A stretch of DNA of 64,000 nucleotides, from the NCBI RefSeq assembly GCF_020169335.1, contig NZ_JAIEZN010000001.1, positions 1,849,805 to 1,913,804 on the forward strand. The letters are read 5' to 3'. The notes beneath the pieces were generated by a model. The model was not told the DNA's origin. It searched no databases and saw only the letters and a program-made list of their open reading frames with translations. This DNA comes from Devosia aquimaris (GTDB lineage Bacteria > Pseudomonadota > Alphaproteobacteria > Rhizobiales > Devosiaceae). The number at the start of each line of letters is the position of its first letter. Position 1 is the stretch's first letter. Positions 56,422 to 64,000 of this stretch are shown one piece after another. Made by a program: the position numbers and the translations under genes.

Positions 56422-57299
56422 GGCTTTTTGGTTTCTTCGTCAGGTTTATTGGGTCGAACCGCCACCAGGCTGGGCACGCGCAGGTCGATCACGCTCAGAT
56501 CCCGATCCAGCAACTGATAGCTATCCTGGTACATCACCAGATGGCGCAGCGCCCCCGCCACCCCCAGCTCGGGCAGCTGCACGCGCAGCCCCGTGTCATA
56601 GATCAGGTCCCAGCGTCGATCGGCGATGCGCGACAGCGCCACCAGCCCATCCTTGAGCGTGGGATATTGATCGAGCGCCCGGATCATCACCAGCGCATCG
56701 TCATTGGCGCCATCGCCCACCACCAGTGGCAGGTCGCCATAGGCGCCCTTGTCCTCGCCGATCTGTTCGCCGCTGCCGTCGACGACAAAGGTGATGCCAT
56801 CGATGCGCCAGCGCGCCACAGGCAGTTTTTCGGTCACAGTCACGACCAGCCCATCGGGATAGGTCTTGCGAATGTTGACGGTGTCTATGGCCGGCAGGGC
56901 GGCAATGCGCTGCCGCGCCGCCTCGATGTCGAAGCCGACACTGGAAGTCTGCGGCTGGACGCCCAGCGCATCGAAGATGGCCTGTTCGCTGGTCAGCGTC
57001 TGGCCGGAAATCGAAATCTCGCCGATGGCAAATCCGGCGGCGGCGAAGCGCGACTGTGCCAGGTCGCTCAGGGCGGCAGTCCCCATCTCGATGGGTTCGC
57101 GCATCTGATAGAGAGCCACACCGCCCAGCAGCATGGCCGTCACGATCATCGCCCGTGTCAGGCCCTTGCGGTGCAGGACCCAGGCACGACCGATATTGTT
57201 GGCCAGCTTGCGGCGGGGAGAGCGGACAGGAACAGGCAGGGTCCGGGGGTCATAGACCCGCGCACCAGCGAGAAAGGCCTCGCTCTTTACCTGTTGCAA
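56418..57299 (-). CDS. ftsQ: Cell division protein FtsQ
   Basis: FtsQ (293 residues) is the bitopic divisome scaffold. The order is a cytoplasmic N-terminus, one membrane helix (about 50-68), and a POTRA domain ([24 protein letters not shown], with [30 protein letters not shown]). The start is an unusual TTG at 57299, supported by GGAGGA at correct spacing. It overlaps the ddl stop by 13 nt. No better ATG or GTG exists in frame nearby. Confidence 0.94.
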   Translation of the reverse strand: MQQVKSEAFLAGARVYDPRTLPVPVRSPRRKLANNIGRAWVLHRKGLTRAMIVTAMLLGGVALYQMREPIEMGTAALSDLAQSRFAAAGFAIGEISISGQTLTSEQAIFDALGVQPQTSSVGFDIEAARQRIAALPAIDTVNIRKTYPDGLVVTVTEKLPVARWRIDGITFVVDGSGEQIGEDKGAYGDLPLVVGDGANDDALVMIRALDQYPTLKDGLVALSRIADRRWDLIYDTGLRVQLPELGVAGALRHLVMYQDSYQLLDRDLSVIDLRVPSLVAVRPNKPDEETKKP

Positions 57300-58207
57300 C
57301 TCGCGTCCTCCACCATCCAGGAAACCAGCTCTTCGAAGGAATGCCCGGCATGCAGAGCCTGCTCGGGCACCAGGGACGTCGCGGTCATGCCAGGTTGGGT
57401 GTTGATTTCCAGGCAGACCAGTTCGCCGTCAGGACCGGCTGCGTCGTTGTAGCGGAAGTCGCACCGCGTCACGCCTCGGCAGCCAATCGCCGCATGCGCG
57501 GCTAGGCTTAGCTTTTGCACTTTGTCGTAAATTTTCGGTTGCAGCTGCGCCGGAATAATGTGGGTGGAGCCGCCTTTGGCGTATTTGGCGTCATAGTTGT
57601 AGAAGGCCAGGTCCGTGACGATTTCTGTGACGCCCAGCGCCACATCGCCCATCACCGCACAGGTCAGCTCGCGCCCCGGAATATAGCGCTCGACCATCAC
57701 CTCTTCGCCCGAATTCCAGTCGGCACCGAGGATTTCCTGCGGCGGCCGGTTGGCCCCCTGGCGCACGATATGCACGCCAAAGCTCGAGCCATCGGCAATC
57801 GGCTTGATCACATAGGGCGGCGCCATCACGTGCTCGGCTCCCGCCTCGCTGCGCGGCACAATCATGTGATCGGTCACCGGCACGCCGGCGGCCTTCATCA
57901 CGATCTTGGCCTGGTGCTTGTCCATGGCCAGCGCCGAGGCCAGCACGCCCGAATGCGTATAGGGAATGGACAGCAGTTCCAGCACGCCCTGCATCATGCC
58001 GCTTTCGCCGAACGGACCATGCAGCGCATTGAAGGCCACGTCGGGCTTGAGCGCGGTCAGCACATTGGCAATGTCGCGGCCCACATCGACCTCGGTCACC
58101 CGATAGCCGGCATTGCGCAGCGCCTGGGCGCATTCGCGGCCGGAATTGAGCGACACCGGCCGCTCATTGGACCAGCCACCCATCAGAACGGCGACGTGCT
58201 TGCTCAT
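57287..58207 (-). CDS. ddl: D-alanine--D-alanine ligase
   Basis: Ddl (306 residues) makes D-Ala-D-Ala for the peptidoglycan stem. ATP-grasp features are clear: [36 protein letters not shown], and at the end RCDFRYN with [20 protein letters not shown]. The ATG is at 58207, 43 bp after murB. It overlaps ftsQ at its 3' end. Confidence 0.96.
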   Translation of the reverse strand: MSKHVAVLMGGWSNERPVSLNSGRECAQALRNAGYRVTEVDVGRDIANVLTALKPDVAFNALHGPFGESGMMQGVLELLSIPYTHSGVLASALAMDKHQAKIVMKAAGVPVTDHMIVPRSEAGAEHVMAPPYVIKPIADGSSFGVHIVRQGANRPPQEILGADWNSGEEVMVERYIPGRELTCAVMGDVALGVTEIVTDLAFYNYDAKYAKGGSTHIIPAQLQPKIYDKVQKLSLAAHAAIGCRGVTRCDFRYNDAAGPDGELVCLEINTQPGMTATSLVPEQALHAGHSFEELVSWMVEDASCNR

Positions 58208-58250
58208 GGCTGGGTCCGATCACTGACGATACAAGAAGACATGGGCGCCA

Positions 58251-59240
58251 TCACACCGCCCCCGTGAACACATCGCCATCGAGGAACTCGCGCACCTCCT
58301 GCCCAGGCAGGAAATGGCCCATGCGCCGGATTTCCCAGCTCAGCGAAATGCCCGAATGCGCGCGCACGCGATTGCGGACGGTCTCGCCCAGCGTCTCGAT
58401 GTCGTGCGCTGTCGCGTCCTCGACATTGAGCAGGAAATTGGCATGCAGTTCGCTCATCTGCGCGCCGCCGACCCTGAGGCCCCGGCAGCCGGCGGCATCG
58501 ATCAGCTTCCAGCTCGAATGCCCCTCGGGGTTCTTGAAGGTCGAGCCGCCGGTCTTGGCCTTGGTCGGCTGGCTGGATTCCCGCTTTTCGGTGATCTCGC
58601 GCATGCGCTCGAGGATTTCCTCGCGATTGCCGGCAAAGCCCTGGTACACCGCCGAGGTGAACACGGCGCCGCGCGGCCCGTTGGACTTGCGATAGAGATA
58701 GCCCATGTCGGCATTGCTCAGGGTGATGATCTCGCCCTGGCGGGTCACCGCGCGCAGCTCGACCATGCGGTCGCGCGTCTCGGTGCCATAGCAGCCGGCA
58801 TTCATATAGAGCGCGCCGCCAATGCCGCCCGGAATGCCGCGATAAAAGGTCAGCCCGTCAATGCCGGCTTCCGCCGCAGCAGTGGCCACCTTGACGTCGG
58901 GCAGCGAGGTGCCCACGCGGATCTTGTGATCGTCCAGCACTTCGATCTGGCCGAAGGCCTTGCCCGAAAGGCGAATGACCACGCCGTCGATGCCGCCGTC
59001 GCGGATCAGCAGGTTCGAGCCCAGCCCGATCACGGTCACGCGGATATCCGCCGGCAGGTGCTTGAGGAAATAGGCAAGATCGGCCTCGTCGGCCGGCGTA
59101 AAGAACAATTGCGCCGGTCCGCCCACGCGGAACCAGGTCACTTCGCTCAGCATCTGGTTGGGGATCAGGCGGCCGCGCACCGCACCGATCCAGTCGGCAA
59201 ACTGCGGCAGCAGGTCGGGATAGGTCATGGGAGCGCTCAC
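58251..59240 (-). CDS. murB: UDP-N-acetylenolpyruvoylglucosamine reductase
   Basis: MurB (329 residues) is the FAD-dependent enzyme that makes UDP-MurNAc. FAD-binding landmarks are [40 protein letters not shown] and [20 protein letters not shown], and the C-terminal domain with [16 protein letters not shown] follows. It starts at GTG 59240, which overlaps the murC stop as GTGA and has GGGAGGAG upstream. An ATG four codons later lacks a ribosome site. Confidence 0.96.
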   Translation of the reverse strand: MSAPMTYPDLLPQFADWIGAVRGRLIPNQMLSEVTWFRVGGPAQLFFTPADEADLAYFLKHLPADIRVTVIGLGSNLLIRDGGIDGVVIRLSGKAFGQIEVLDDHKIRVGTSLPDVKVATAAAEAGIDGLTFYRGIPGGIGGALYMNAGCYGTETRDRMVELRAVTRQGEIITLSNADMGYLYRKSNGPRGAVFTSAVYQGFAGNREEILERMREITEKRESSQPTKAKTGGSTFKNPEGHSSWKLIDAAGCRGLRVGGAQMSELHANFLLNVEDATAHDIETLGETVRNRVRAHSGISLSWEIRRMGHFLPGQEVREFLDGDVFTGAV

Positions 59241-60655
59241 TTGGGCTCCTCCCCGATCAGCGCGCCCAGCTCCGCCGGCAGTGTCGCCGCCCATTGCGTG
59301 ATATTGCCGGCGCCCAGGCACACCACATAGTCCCCGTCTTCGGCCCGCTCGGCGATCATCGCCGCCAGATCCTCGGGGCCGGCCAGCACGCGGGCGTCGC
59401 GATGGCCGCGCGCCCGGATGCGGTTGACCAGCTCTTCATGCGTCACGCCGGCAATCGGCTGCTCGCCGGCGGCATAGACCGGGGCCACGATCACCGTGTC
59501 CGCGTCGTTGAAACAGGCCGAGAAATCGTCGAACAGATCATTGAGGCGGCTGAAGCGGTGCGGTTGCACCACGGCGATCACATCACGCCGGGTCGACTGC
59601 CGGGCCGCCCGCAGCACCGCGGCGATTTCCACCGGATGATGGCCATAGTCGTCGATGACGGTGATGCCACCCACCACGCCCGTGCGGGTGAAGCGGCGCT
59701 TGACGCCGGTAAAGCCCTTGAGCCCCTTGCGAATGGCCTCGGCCGGCACATGCAGCTGGTCGGCCACGGCAATGGCGGCTGTGGCATTGAGCGCATTGTG
59801 GATGCCCGGCATGGGCAGCTCGAGCCCATCGATGCGCAGCTGGGTCATGCGGATGCGGTCGCGGATTTCAACCGAGAAATGGCTGACGCCATCCACCGTC
59901 TCCAGATCCACCAGGCGCACATCGGCCTGCGGATTGCGCCCATAGGTGATGACGCGGCGATCCTTGATCTCGCCCACCAGCGCCTGCACTTCGGGGTGAT
60001 CCAGGCACATCACGGCAAAGCCATAGAAGGGCACGTTCTCGACAAACTGATGGAACGCCTTCTTGACCCCCTCGAAGCTGCCATAGTGGTCCAGATGCTC
60101 GGGATCGATATTGGTCACCACGGCCACATCGGCCGGCAGCTTGATGAACGTGCCGTCGCTTTCGTCGGCCTCCACCACCATCCATTCGCCGGCGCCCAGC
60201 CGGGCATTGGTACCATAGGCGTTGATGATGCCGCCATTGATCACCGTGGGGTCGAGGTTGCCGGCATCGAGCAGCGTGGCGACCAGCGTGGTGGTCGTTG
60301 TCTTGCCATGCGTGCCGCCAATGGCGATGGCCGTCTTGAAGCGCATGATCTCGGCCAGCATTTCGGCGCGGCGCACGATGGGCAGTGCCTTGGCGCGGGC
60401 GGCCACCAGCTCGGGATTGTCCTTCTTGATGGCCGAGGACACCACCACCACTTCGGCAGCGCCCAGATTGTCGGCACTCTGGCCGATGGCTACCTTGATG
60501 CCCATGTCGCGCAGCCGCTGCACATTGGGATTGGCGGCGGCGTCCGAGCCCTGCACCGTGTAACCCTGGTTGTGCAGGATTTCAGCGATGCCGCTCATGC
60601 CAATGCCACCGATACCGATGAAATGGACGGGGCCGATATTGCGGGGCATCTTCAT
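59237..60655 (-). CDS. murC: UDP-N-acetylmuramate--L-alanine ligase
   Basis: MurC (472 residues) adds L-Ala to UDP-MurNAc with [20 protein letters not shown] is the UDP-MurNAc site, and GGTHGKT (113-119) is the P-loop. [13 protein letters not shown] and the later [12 protein letters not shown] are Mur ligase motifs, and [12 protein letters not shown] is the C-terminal one. GGAAAC precedes the ATG. It lies 23 bp after murG and overlaps murB. murD, the next ligase, is not in this part of the cluster. Confidence 0.97.
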   Translation of the reverse strand: MKMPRNIGPVHFIGIGGIGMSGIAEILHNQGYTVQGSDAAANPNVQRLRDMGIKVAIGQSADNLGAAEVVVVSSAIKKDNPELVAARAKALPIVRRAEMLAEIMRFKTAIAIGGTHGKTTTTTLVATLLDAGNLDPTVINGGIINAYGTNARLGAGEWMVVEADESDGTFIKLPADVAVVTNIDPEHLDHYGSFEGVKKAFHQFVENVPFYGFAVMCLDHPEVQALVGEIKDRRVITYGRNPQADVRLVDLETVDGVSHFSVEIRDRIRMTQLRIDGLELPMPGIHNALNATAAIAVADQLHVPAEAIRKGLKGFTGVKRRFTRTGVVGGITVIDDYGHHPVEIAAVLRAARQSTRRDVIAVVQPHRFSRLNDLFDDFSACFNDADTVIVAPVYAAGEQPIAGVTHEELVNRIRARGHRDARVLAGPEDLAAMIAERAEDGDYVVCLGAGNITQWAATLPAELGALIGEEPK

Positions 60656-60678
60656 AGTGCAGTTTCCATGCTGAGGGC

Positions 60679-61761
60679 TCAGGCGAGCCGTTCGGCCGCG
60701 TCAGCCAGTTTCTCGACGGCCCGCGGCTGGCCCAGGGCCCGCGCTGCGGCGGCGGCCTTGGGCAGAGTTGTCGGATCGGTTAACAGGTTCGTGAGGCGAG
60801 TGCCAAGCGATTGCGGTGAAAGCGTGGCCTGCTCGGCCACCCAGCCGCCCCCGGCCTGCTCCATCACCAGCGCATTGTTCTTCTGGTCGGCATCGATGGC
60901 GCCCGGCAGCGGCACCAGAATGGCCGGGCGGCCCAGCACTGTCAGTTCGGCAATGGTCGACGCCCCGGACCGGCTGATGACCAGGTGCGCCTGCGCCATC
61001 CGCTCGGGCAGGTCCGGCACAAAGGTGGCCAGTTCCACATTCATCTTGGCCTGGCGATAGATCTCGGCCACGCCCTGCAGGTCATCGGCGCGGCACTGCT
61101 GCAGCACCTGCACCCGGGCGCGCAGGGCGTCGGGCAACAAGGCAATGGCGGGCGGCACGATCTCCGAGAGCGCCTTGGCGCCCTGGCTGCCGCCAAACAC
61201 CACGATGCGGATTGGTCCATTTCCATCCAGCGGCGGATAGGGAACGCCGGAGGCCATCCGCACGCGGTCGCGCACCGGATTGCCGGTCAGCACCTGTTCG
61301 ACGCGCGTCTTGTCGGCGAACTTTGTGCTGGTGAAACTGAGCGCCAGCAGATCGGCAAACATGCAGAGGGCCCGGTTGGCCCGGCCCATCACCGCGTTCT
61401 GCTCGTGCAGGATGCCGGGAATGCCCAGCAGGTTTGCCGCCAGGAATGGCGGGAAGGTCGGATAGCCGCCAAAGGCAATGACGCAGTCCGGCCGGTTGCG
61501 GGCCAGCTTGTAGAACGCCACGGCAACGCCACGCAGGATGGTCAGCCCGCCGGCAACGAACTTGATCGGATTGCGCAGGCTGGGCGTCGCCGAGGGCACG
61601 ATGTGGACGGCCTTGGCCGGAAAATCCCCGCCATAGCTTTCCACGCGATGGTCGGTCATCAGCTCGACGTGATGGCCACGCCGTACCAGCTCCTGCGCAA
61701 GGGCCATCGCCGGGAACAGATGGCCGCCCGTGCCGCCGGCCAGAAGGGTGAACTTGCTCAT
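60679..61761 (-). CDS. murG: UDP-GlcNAc:lipid I transferase
   Basis: MurG (360 residues) makes lipid II on the inner face of the membrane. [17 protein letters not shown] (residues about 6-22) and [15 protein letters not shown] are the N- and C-domain glycine loops, and [14 protein letters not shown] with [14 protein letters not shown] are the GT-B acceptor and donor motifs. Start and ftsW stop overlap as ATGA. It is typical in length. Confidence 0.97.
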   Translation of the reverse strand: MSKFTLLAGGTGGHLFPAMALAQELVRRGHHVELMTDHRVESYGGDFPAKAVHIVPSATPSLRNPIKFVAGGLTILRGVAVAFYKLARNRPDCVIAFGGYPTFPPFLAANLLGIPGILHEQNAVMGRANRALCMFADLLALSFTSTKFADKTRVEQVLTGNPVRDRVRMASGVPYPPLDGNGPIRIVVFGGSQGAKALSEIVPPAIALLPDALRARVQVLQQCRADDLQGVAEIYRQAKMNVELATFVPDLPERMAQAHLVISRSGASTIAELTVLGRPAILVPLPGAIDADQKNNALVMEQAGGGWVAEQATLSPQSLGTRLTNLLTDPTTLPKAAAAARALGQPRAVEKLADAAERLA

Positions 61762-62930
61762 TCTGCGGGGGCCAGGGGTGCGATGGCGCTCTTGTAGCTG
61801 GGCAGGCCGGTGGCCATGCGCTCTTCCGGCTTGATGCGTGTGAATGCCAGCATCAACCCCATGCCAAAGGCCACGGCGATCATCGACGTGCCGCCATAGG
61901 AGACGAACGGCAGCGTCATGCCCTTGGGCGGAATGAGGTTGAGATTCACCGCCAGATTGATGCCCGACTGCATGGCAAACTGGATGGCCAGCGTCGACGC
62001 TGCCAGGCGCGCGAACAGGCTCGACTGCCGCTGCGCGCCGATCATGGCGCGGATCACGATGAAGGCAATCAGCGCCACCAGAACCATGCAGAACAATATG
62101 CCAAACTCGCCGGCAGCCGCCGAAAACACATAGTCGGCGTGGGCGTCGGGAATGAGCTTTTTGGCAATCGATTCACCCGGGCCGCGACCAAACCAGCCAC
62201 CCTCGAGCAGCGACTGCAGCGCACGGTCGATCTGGTAGGTGTTGCCGCCCCCATCGGGGTTGAGGAAAGTGTCGATACGGCGCGACACATGCGGGAAGAA
62301 CATGTAGGCGCCAAACAGCAGCGCCCCTGCGGCCCCGGCCATGCCGAAGATGATGAACCAGGAAATGCCCGACAGGAACAGCAACACCGCCCAGGTGCCG
62401 GTGACCAGCGCCGTCTGACCGATATCGGGCTGCAGCAACAGGCCGCCCACGATGGCGAGCATGATGCCTGTGGCCAGGATCTTGCCCGGCACATTGCGGT
62501 GAATCATCGATTCCGAAAACAGCCAGGCGCTGAGGACGGCGAAGGCCGGCTTGACGAATTCTGAGGGCTGCACCGACTGGCCGGCGAAGGACACCCAGCG
62601 ACGGGCACCCTTGACCTCGGTGCCGAACCGCAGCGTGGCCCAGAGCAGCGCGACACTGATCACCAGGGTAATCAAAGTGGCAATGCGCGCCTGGCGATGG
62701 TTGAGCAGCGAGGTCAGCAGCATCACCGGCAGCGCCAACGCGCAGAACATGGCGTGGCGGATCACGAAATACCATTCATTGAGCCCGATGCGCTCGGCCA
62801 CTGGCGGGCTGGCGGCAAAGCTCAGCACCATGCCGCAGGTCAGCAACAGAATGAGCGCGCCGAGCAGTTCCCGGTCAATGGACCACCACCACTCCGCCAG
62901 GGGCGTTTTTTCGGCACGGGAGAACATCAT
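61758..62930 (-). CDS. ftsW: Cell division protein FtsW
   Basis: FtsW (390 residues) is the SEDS peptidoglycan polymerase of the divisome, with ten hydrophobic segments. SEDS landmarks include KGARRWVSFAGQSVQPSEFVKPA (with the active-site Asp region beyond), LLQPDIGQTAL, GRGPGESIAKKLIPDAHADYVFSAAAGE, and PPKGMTLPFVSYGGTSMI. Tandem ATGs (62930, 62927) have weak ribosome sites; a TTG at 62954 is unlikely. A TGCTACAAT extended -10-like sequence (62965-62973) stands 35 bp upstream. A terminator separates it from mraY. Confidence 0.95.
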   Translation of the reverse strand: MMFSRAEKTPLAEWWWSIDRELLGALILLLTCGMVLSFAASPPVAERIGLNEWYFVIRHAMFCALALPVMLLTSLLNHRQARIATLITLVISVALLWATLRFGTEVKGARRWVSFAGQSVQPSEFVKPAFAVLSAWLFSESMIHRNVPGKILATGIMLAIVGGLLLQPDIGQTALVTGTWAVLLFLSGISWFIIFGMAGAAGALLFGAYMFFPHVSRRIDTFLNPDGGGNTYQIDRALQSLLEGGWFGRGPGESIAKKLIPDAHADYVFSAAAGEFGILFCMVLVALIAFIVIRAMIGAQRQSSLFARLAASTLAIQFAMQSGINLAVNLNLIPPKGMTLPFVSYGGTSMIAVAFGMGLMLAFTRIKPEERMATGLPSYKSAIAPLAPAE

Positions 62931-63014
62931 GGCAAAGCCGGCTACTGGGTACAAACTGCTTTAAATTGTAGCAGGCCGTTGGTTACCGATTTGCCAATTG
63001 CTTTTGCGTTTTGC

Positions 63015-63048
63015 AAAAAGTGCGGGCCGCGAGCACAGCGCGCGGCCC
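63015..63048 (-). terminator. Terminator between mraY and ftsW
   Basis: GGGCCGCG (63024-63031) pairs with CGCGGCCC (63041-63048). On the minus strand TTTTT follows at 63019-63015. It stands where murD would normally be. Confidence 0.75.
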
Positions 63049-63074
63049 CCTGAGCGCGGCAGCTCGCCGTCGCG

Positions 63075-64000
63075 TCAGCGCAGCTTGAGGCTCGACAACC
63101 CGATCAGCGCCAGCACGAAGCTGATGATCCAGAAACGGATCACCACCTGGCTCTCGGTCCAGCCGAGATGCTCGAAATGGTGGTGGATCGGCGCCATGCG
63201 GAACACCCGCTTGCCGGTGAGCTTGAACGACGTCACTTGGACGATGACCGACACCGTCTCCAGCACGAAGAGCCCGCCAATGATCGCCAGAACAATCTCG
63301 TGCTTGGTGGCCACCGCGATGGTGCCCAAAGCGCCACCCAGGGCGAGCGAACCGGTGTCGCCCATGAAGATCTGTGCCGGCGGCGCGTTGAACCACAAAA
63401 AGCCCAGGCCCGCCCCGATCAGCGCGCCACAGACCACCGCCAGTTCGCCCGTACCGGGCACATAGTTGAGCAGCAGGTAGTCCGAGAAGTTCACGCTACC
63501 CACGAGATAAGCAATCAGCGCAAAGCAGGCTGCCGCCACCATCACCGGCACGATGGCCAGGCCATCCAGGCCGTCGGTCAGGTTCACCGAATTGCCCGCA
63601 GCCATGACCACGAAGCCGCCGAACAGGATGTAGAAATAGCCCAGGTTGAAGGCCAGATCCTTGACGAACGGGAACAGCATCGCATTGCTGTGCGGCCCGG
63701 CATTGAGCTGGGAGATCGCGTAGGCGGCGATGCCCCCGATCAGCGCTTCAAGCAGCAGCCTCTGCTTGCTGCCGAAGCCCTTGTGGCTCATGCGCTTGAC
63801 CTTGAGATAGTCATCGTAAAAGCCGATGGCGCCAAAGCCCACCGTCACGAACAGCACCACCCAGACATAGCCATTGCTCAGATTGGCCCAGATCAGCGTC
63901 GAGAACACCGCGCCCGACAGGATCATCAGCCCGCCCATGGTGGGCGTACCCTTCTTGGTCAGCAGGTGCCCGGCCGGACCGTCCTCACGGATCGGCTGGC
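63075..64000 (-). CDS. mraY: Phospho-MurNAc-pentapeptide translocase MraY (partial, 5' end outside)
   Basis: The C-terminal 307 residues of MraY, which makes lipid I. Recognisable: [28 protein letters not shown] (first Asp pair), [17 protein letters not shown] (second Asp), and the [23 protein letters not shown]-terminus. The frame is open to the right edge. Usually murD follows directly; here a terminator and ftsW do. Confidence 0.96.
   Translation of the reverse strand, partial: QPIREDGPAGHLLTKKGTPTMGGLMILSGAVFSTLIWANLSNGYVWVVLFVTVGFGAIGFYDDYLKVKRMSHKGFGSKQRLLLEALIGGIAAYAISQLNAGPHSNAMLFPFVKDLAFNLGYFYILFGGFVVMAAGNSVNLTDGLDGLAIVPVMVAAACFALIAYLVGSVNFSDYLLLNYVPGTGELAVVCGALIGAGLGFLWFNAPPAQIFMGDTGSLALGGALGTIAVATKHEIVLAIIGGLFVLETVSVIVQVTSFKLTGKRVFRMAPIHHHFEHLGWTESQVVIRFWIISFVLALIGLSSLKLR

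Overview
The window is ordinary chromosomal sequence from a GC-rich alphaproteobacterium. A Devosia-like member of the Hyphomicrobiales (Rhizobiales) is my best guess. The support is a circularly permuted two-piece tmRNA with an ANDN-type tag next to an alpha-type sspB, CtrA-like and GANTC sites at ftsZ, an hflKC/folA arrangement, and the ftsZ-lpxC-bamD-recN-ligA order. The genus is inference from gene content only. I see no phage, insertion sequence, CRISPR array, rRNA or tRNA.

Layout. 1-5,821: end of a chemoreceptor, an old-yellow-enzyme oxidoreductase, a small secreted protein, kup, an FMN reductase and pdxJ. 6,031-8,608: ilvIH with its own promoter, a leader peptide rich in Leu/Ile/Val codons and an attenuator. 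8,753-13,632: a PiT phosphate transporter with a PHO box, a Nudix hydrolase, a cold-shock protein, a glycine-zipper lipoprotein, a DUF423 protein and a MATE pump. 13,629-20,062: miaA and serB back to back, then the run DUF4424-GNAT-folA-hflK-hflC. 20,063-24,228: a GGDEF-EAL protein followed by two GltI-like periplasmic binding proteins with no transporter genes. 24,234-28,500: DUF1003-thyA-MazG, small proteins, a nuclease, ssrA (tmRNA) and sspB. 28,493-37,090: a large AsmA protein, a phytase-like exoprotein with a triple PHO half-site array, and uvrD. 37,142-42,674: a MerR/CMD operon, ybjQ, a methyltransferase, prmA, two paralogous ~44-residue proteins and an aminopeptidase P. 42,675-42,973: palindromic intergenic repeats. 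42,974-45,386: three secreted proteins of unknown function. 45,440-64,000: ligA, recN, bamD, lpxC, ftsZ and the lower dcw cluster (ftsA, ftsQ, ddl, murB, murC, murG, ftsW, mraY).

How the genes work together. The right third makes peptidoglycan precursors (MraY, MurG, MurC, MurB, Ddl), builds the divisome (FtsW, FtsQ, FtsA, FtsZ) and starts lipid A and outer-membrane protein assembly (LpxC, BamD). Two departures from the usual order are clear. murD is not between mraY and ftsW, where a terminator now stands, and ftsA is separated from ftsZ by two genes on the opposite strand. Two apparent Pho-regulated loci (a PiT transporter and a phytase-like exoprotein) suggest phosphate-dependent switching. 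ssrA and sspB sit together and supply the tag and the ClpXP adaptor of trans-translation. ThyA and FolA supply dTMP synthesis and folate recycling but are in separate operons.

Nothing here is a clear new defence or biosynthetic system. The candidates most worth testing are the GGDEF-EAL/twin binding protein module, the triple PHO array, the ilv leader, the ftsZ control region and the rearranged dcw cluster.
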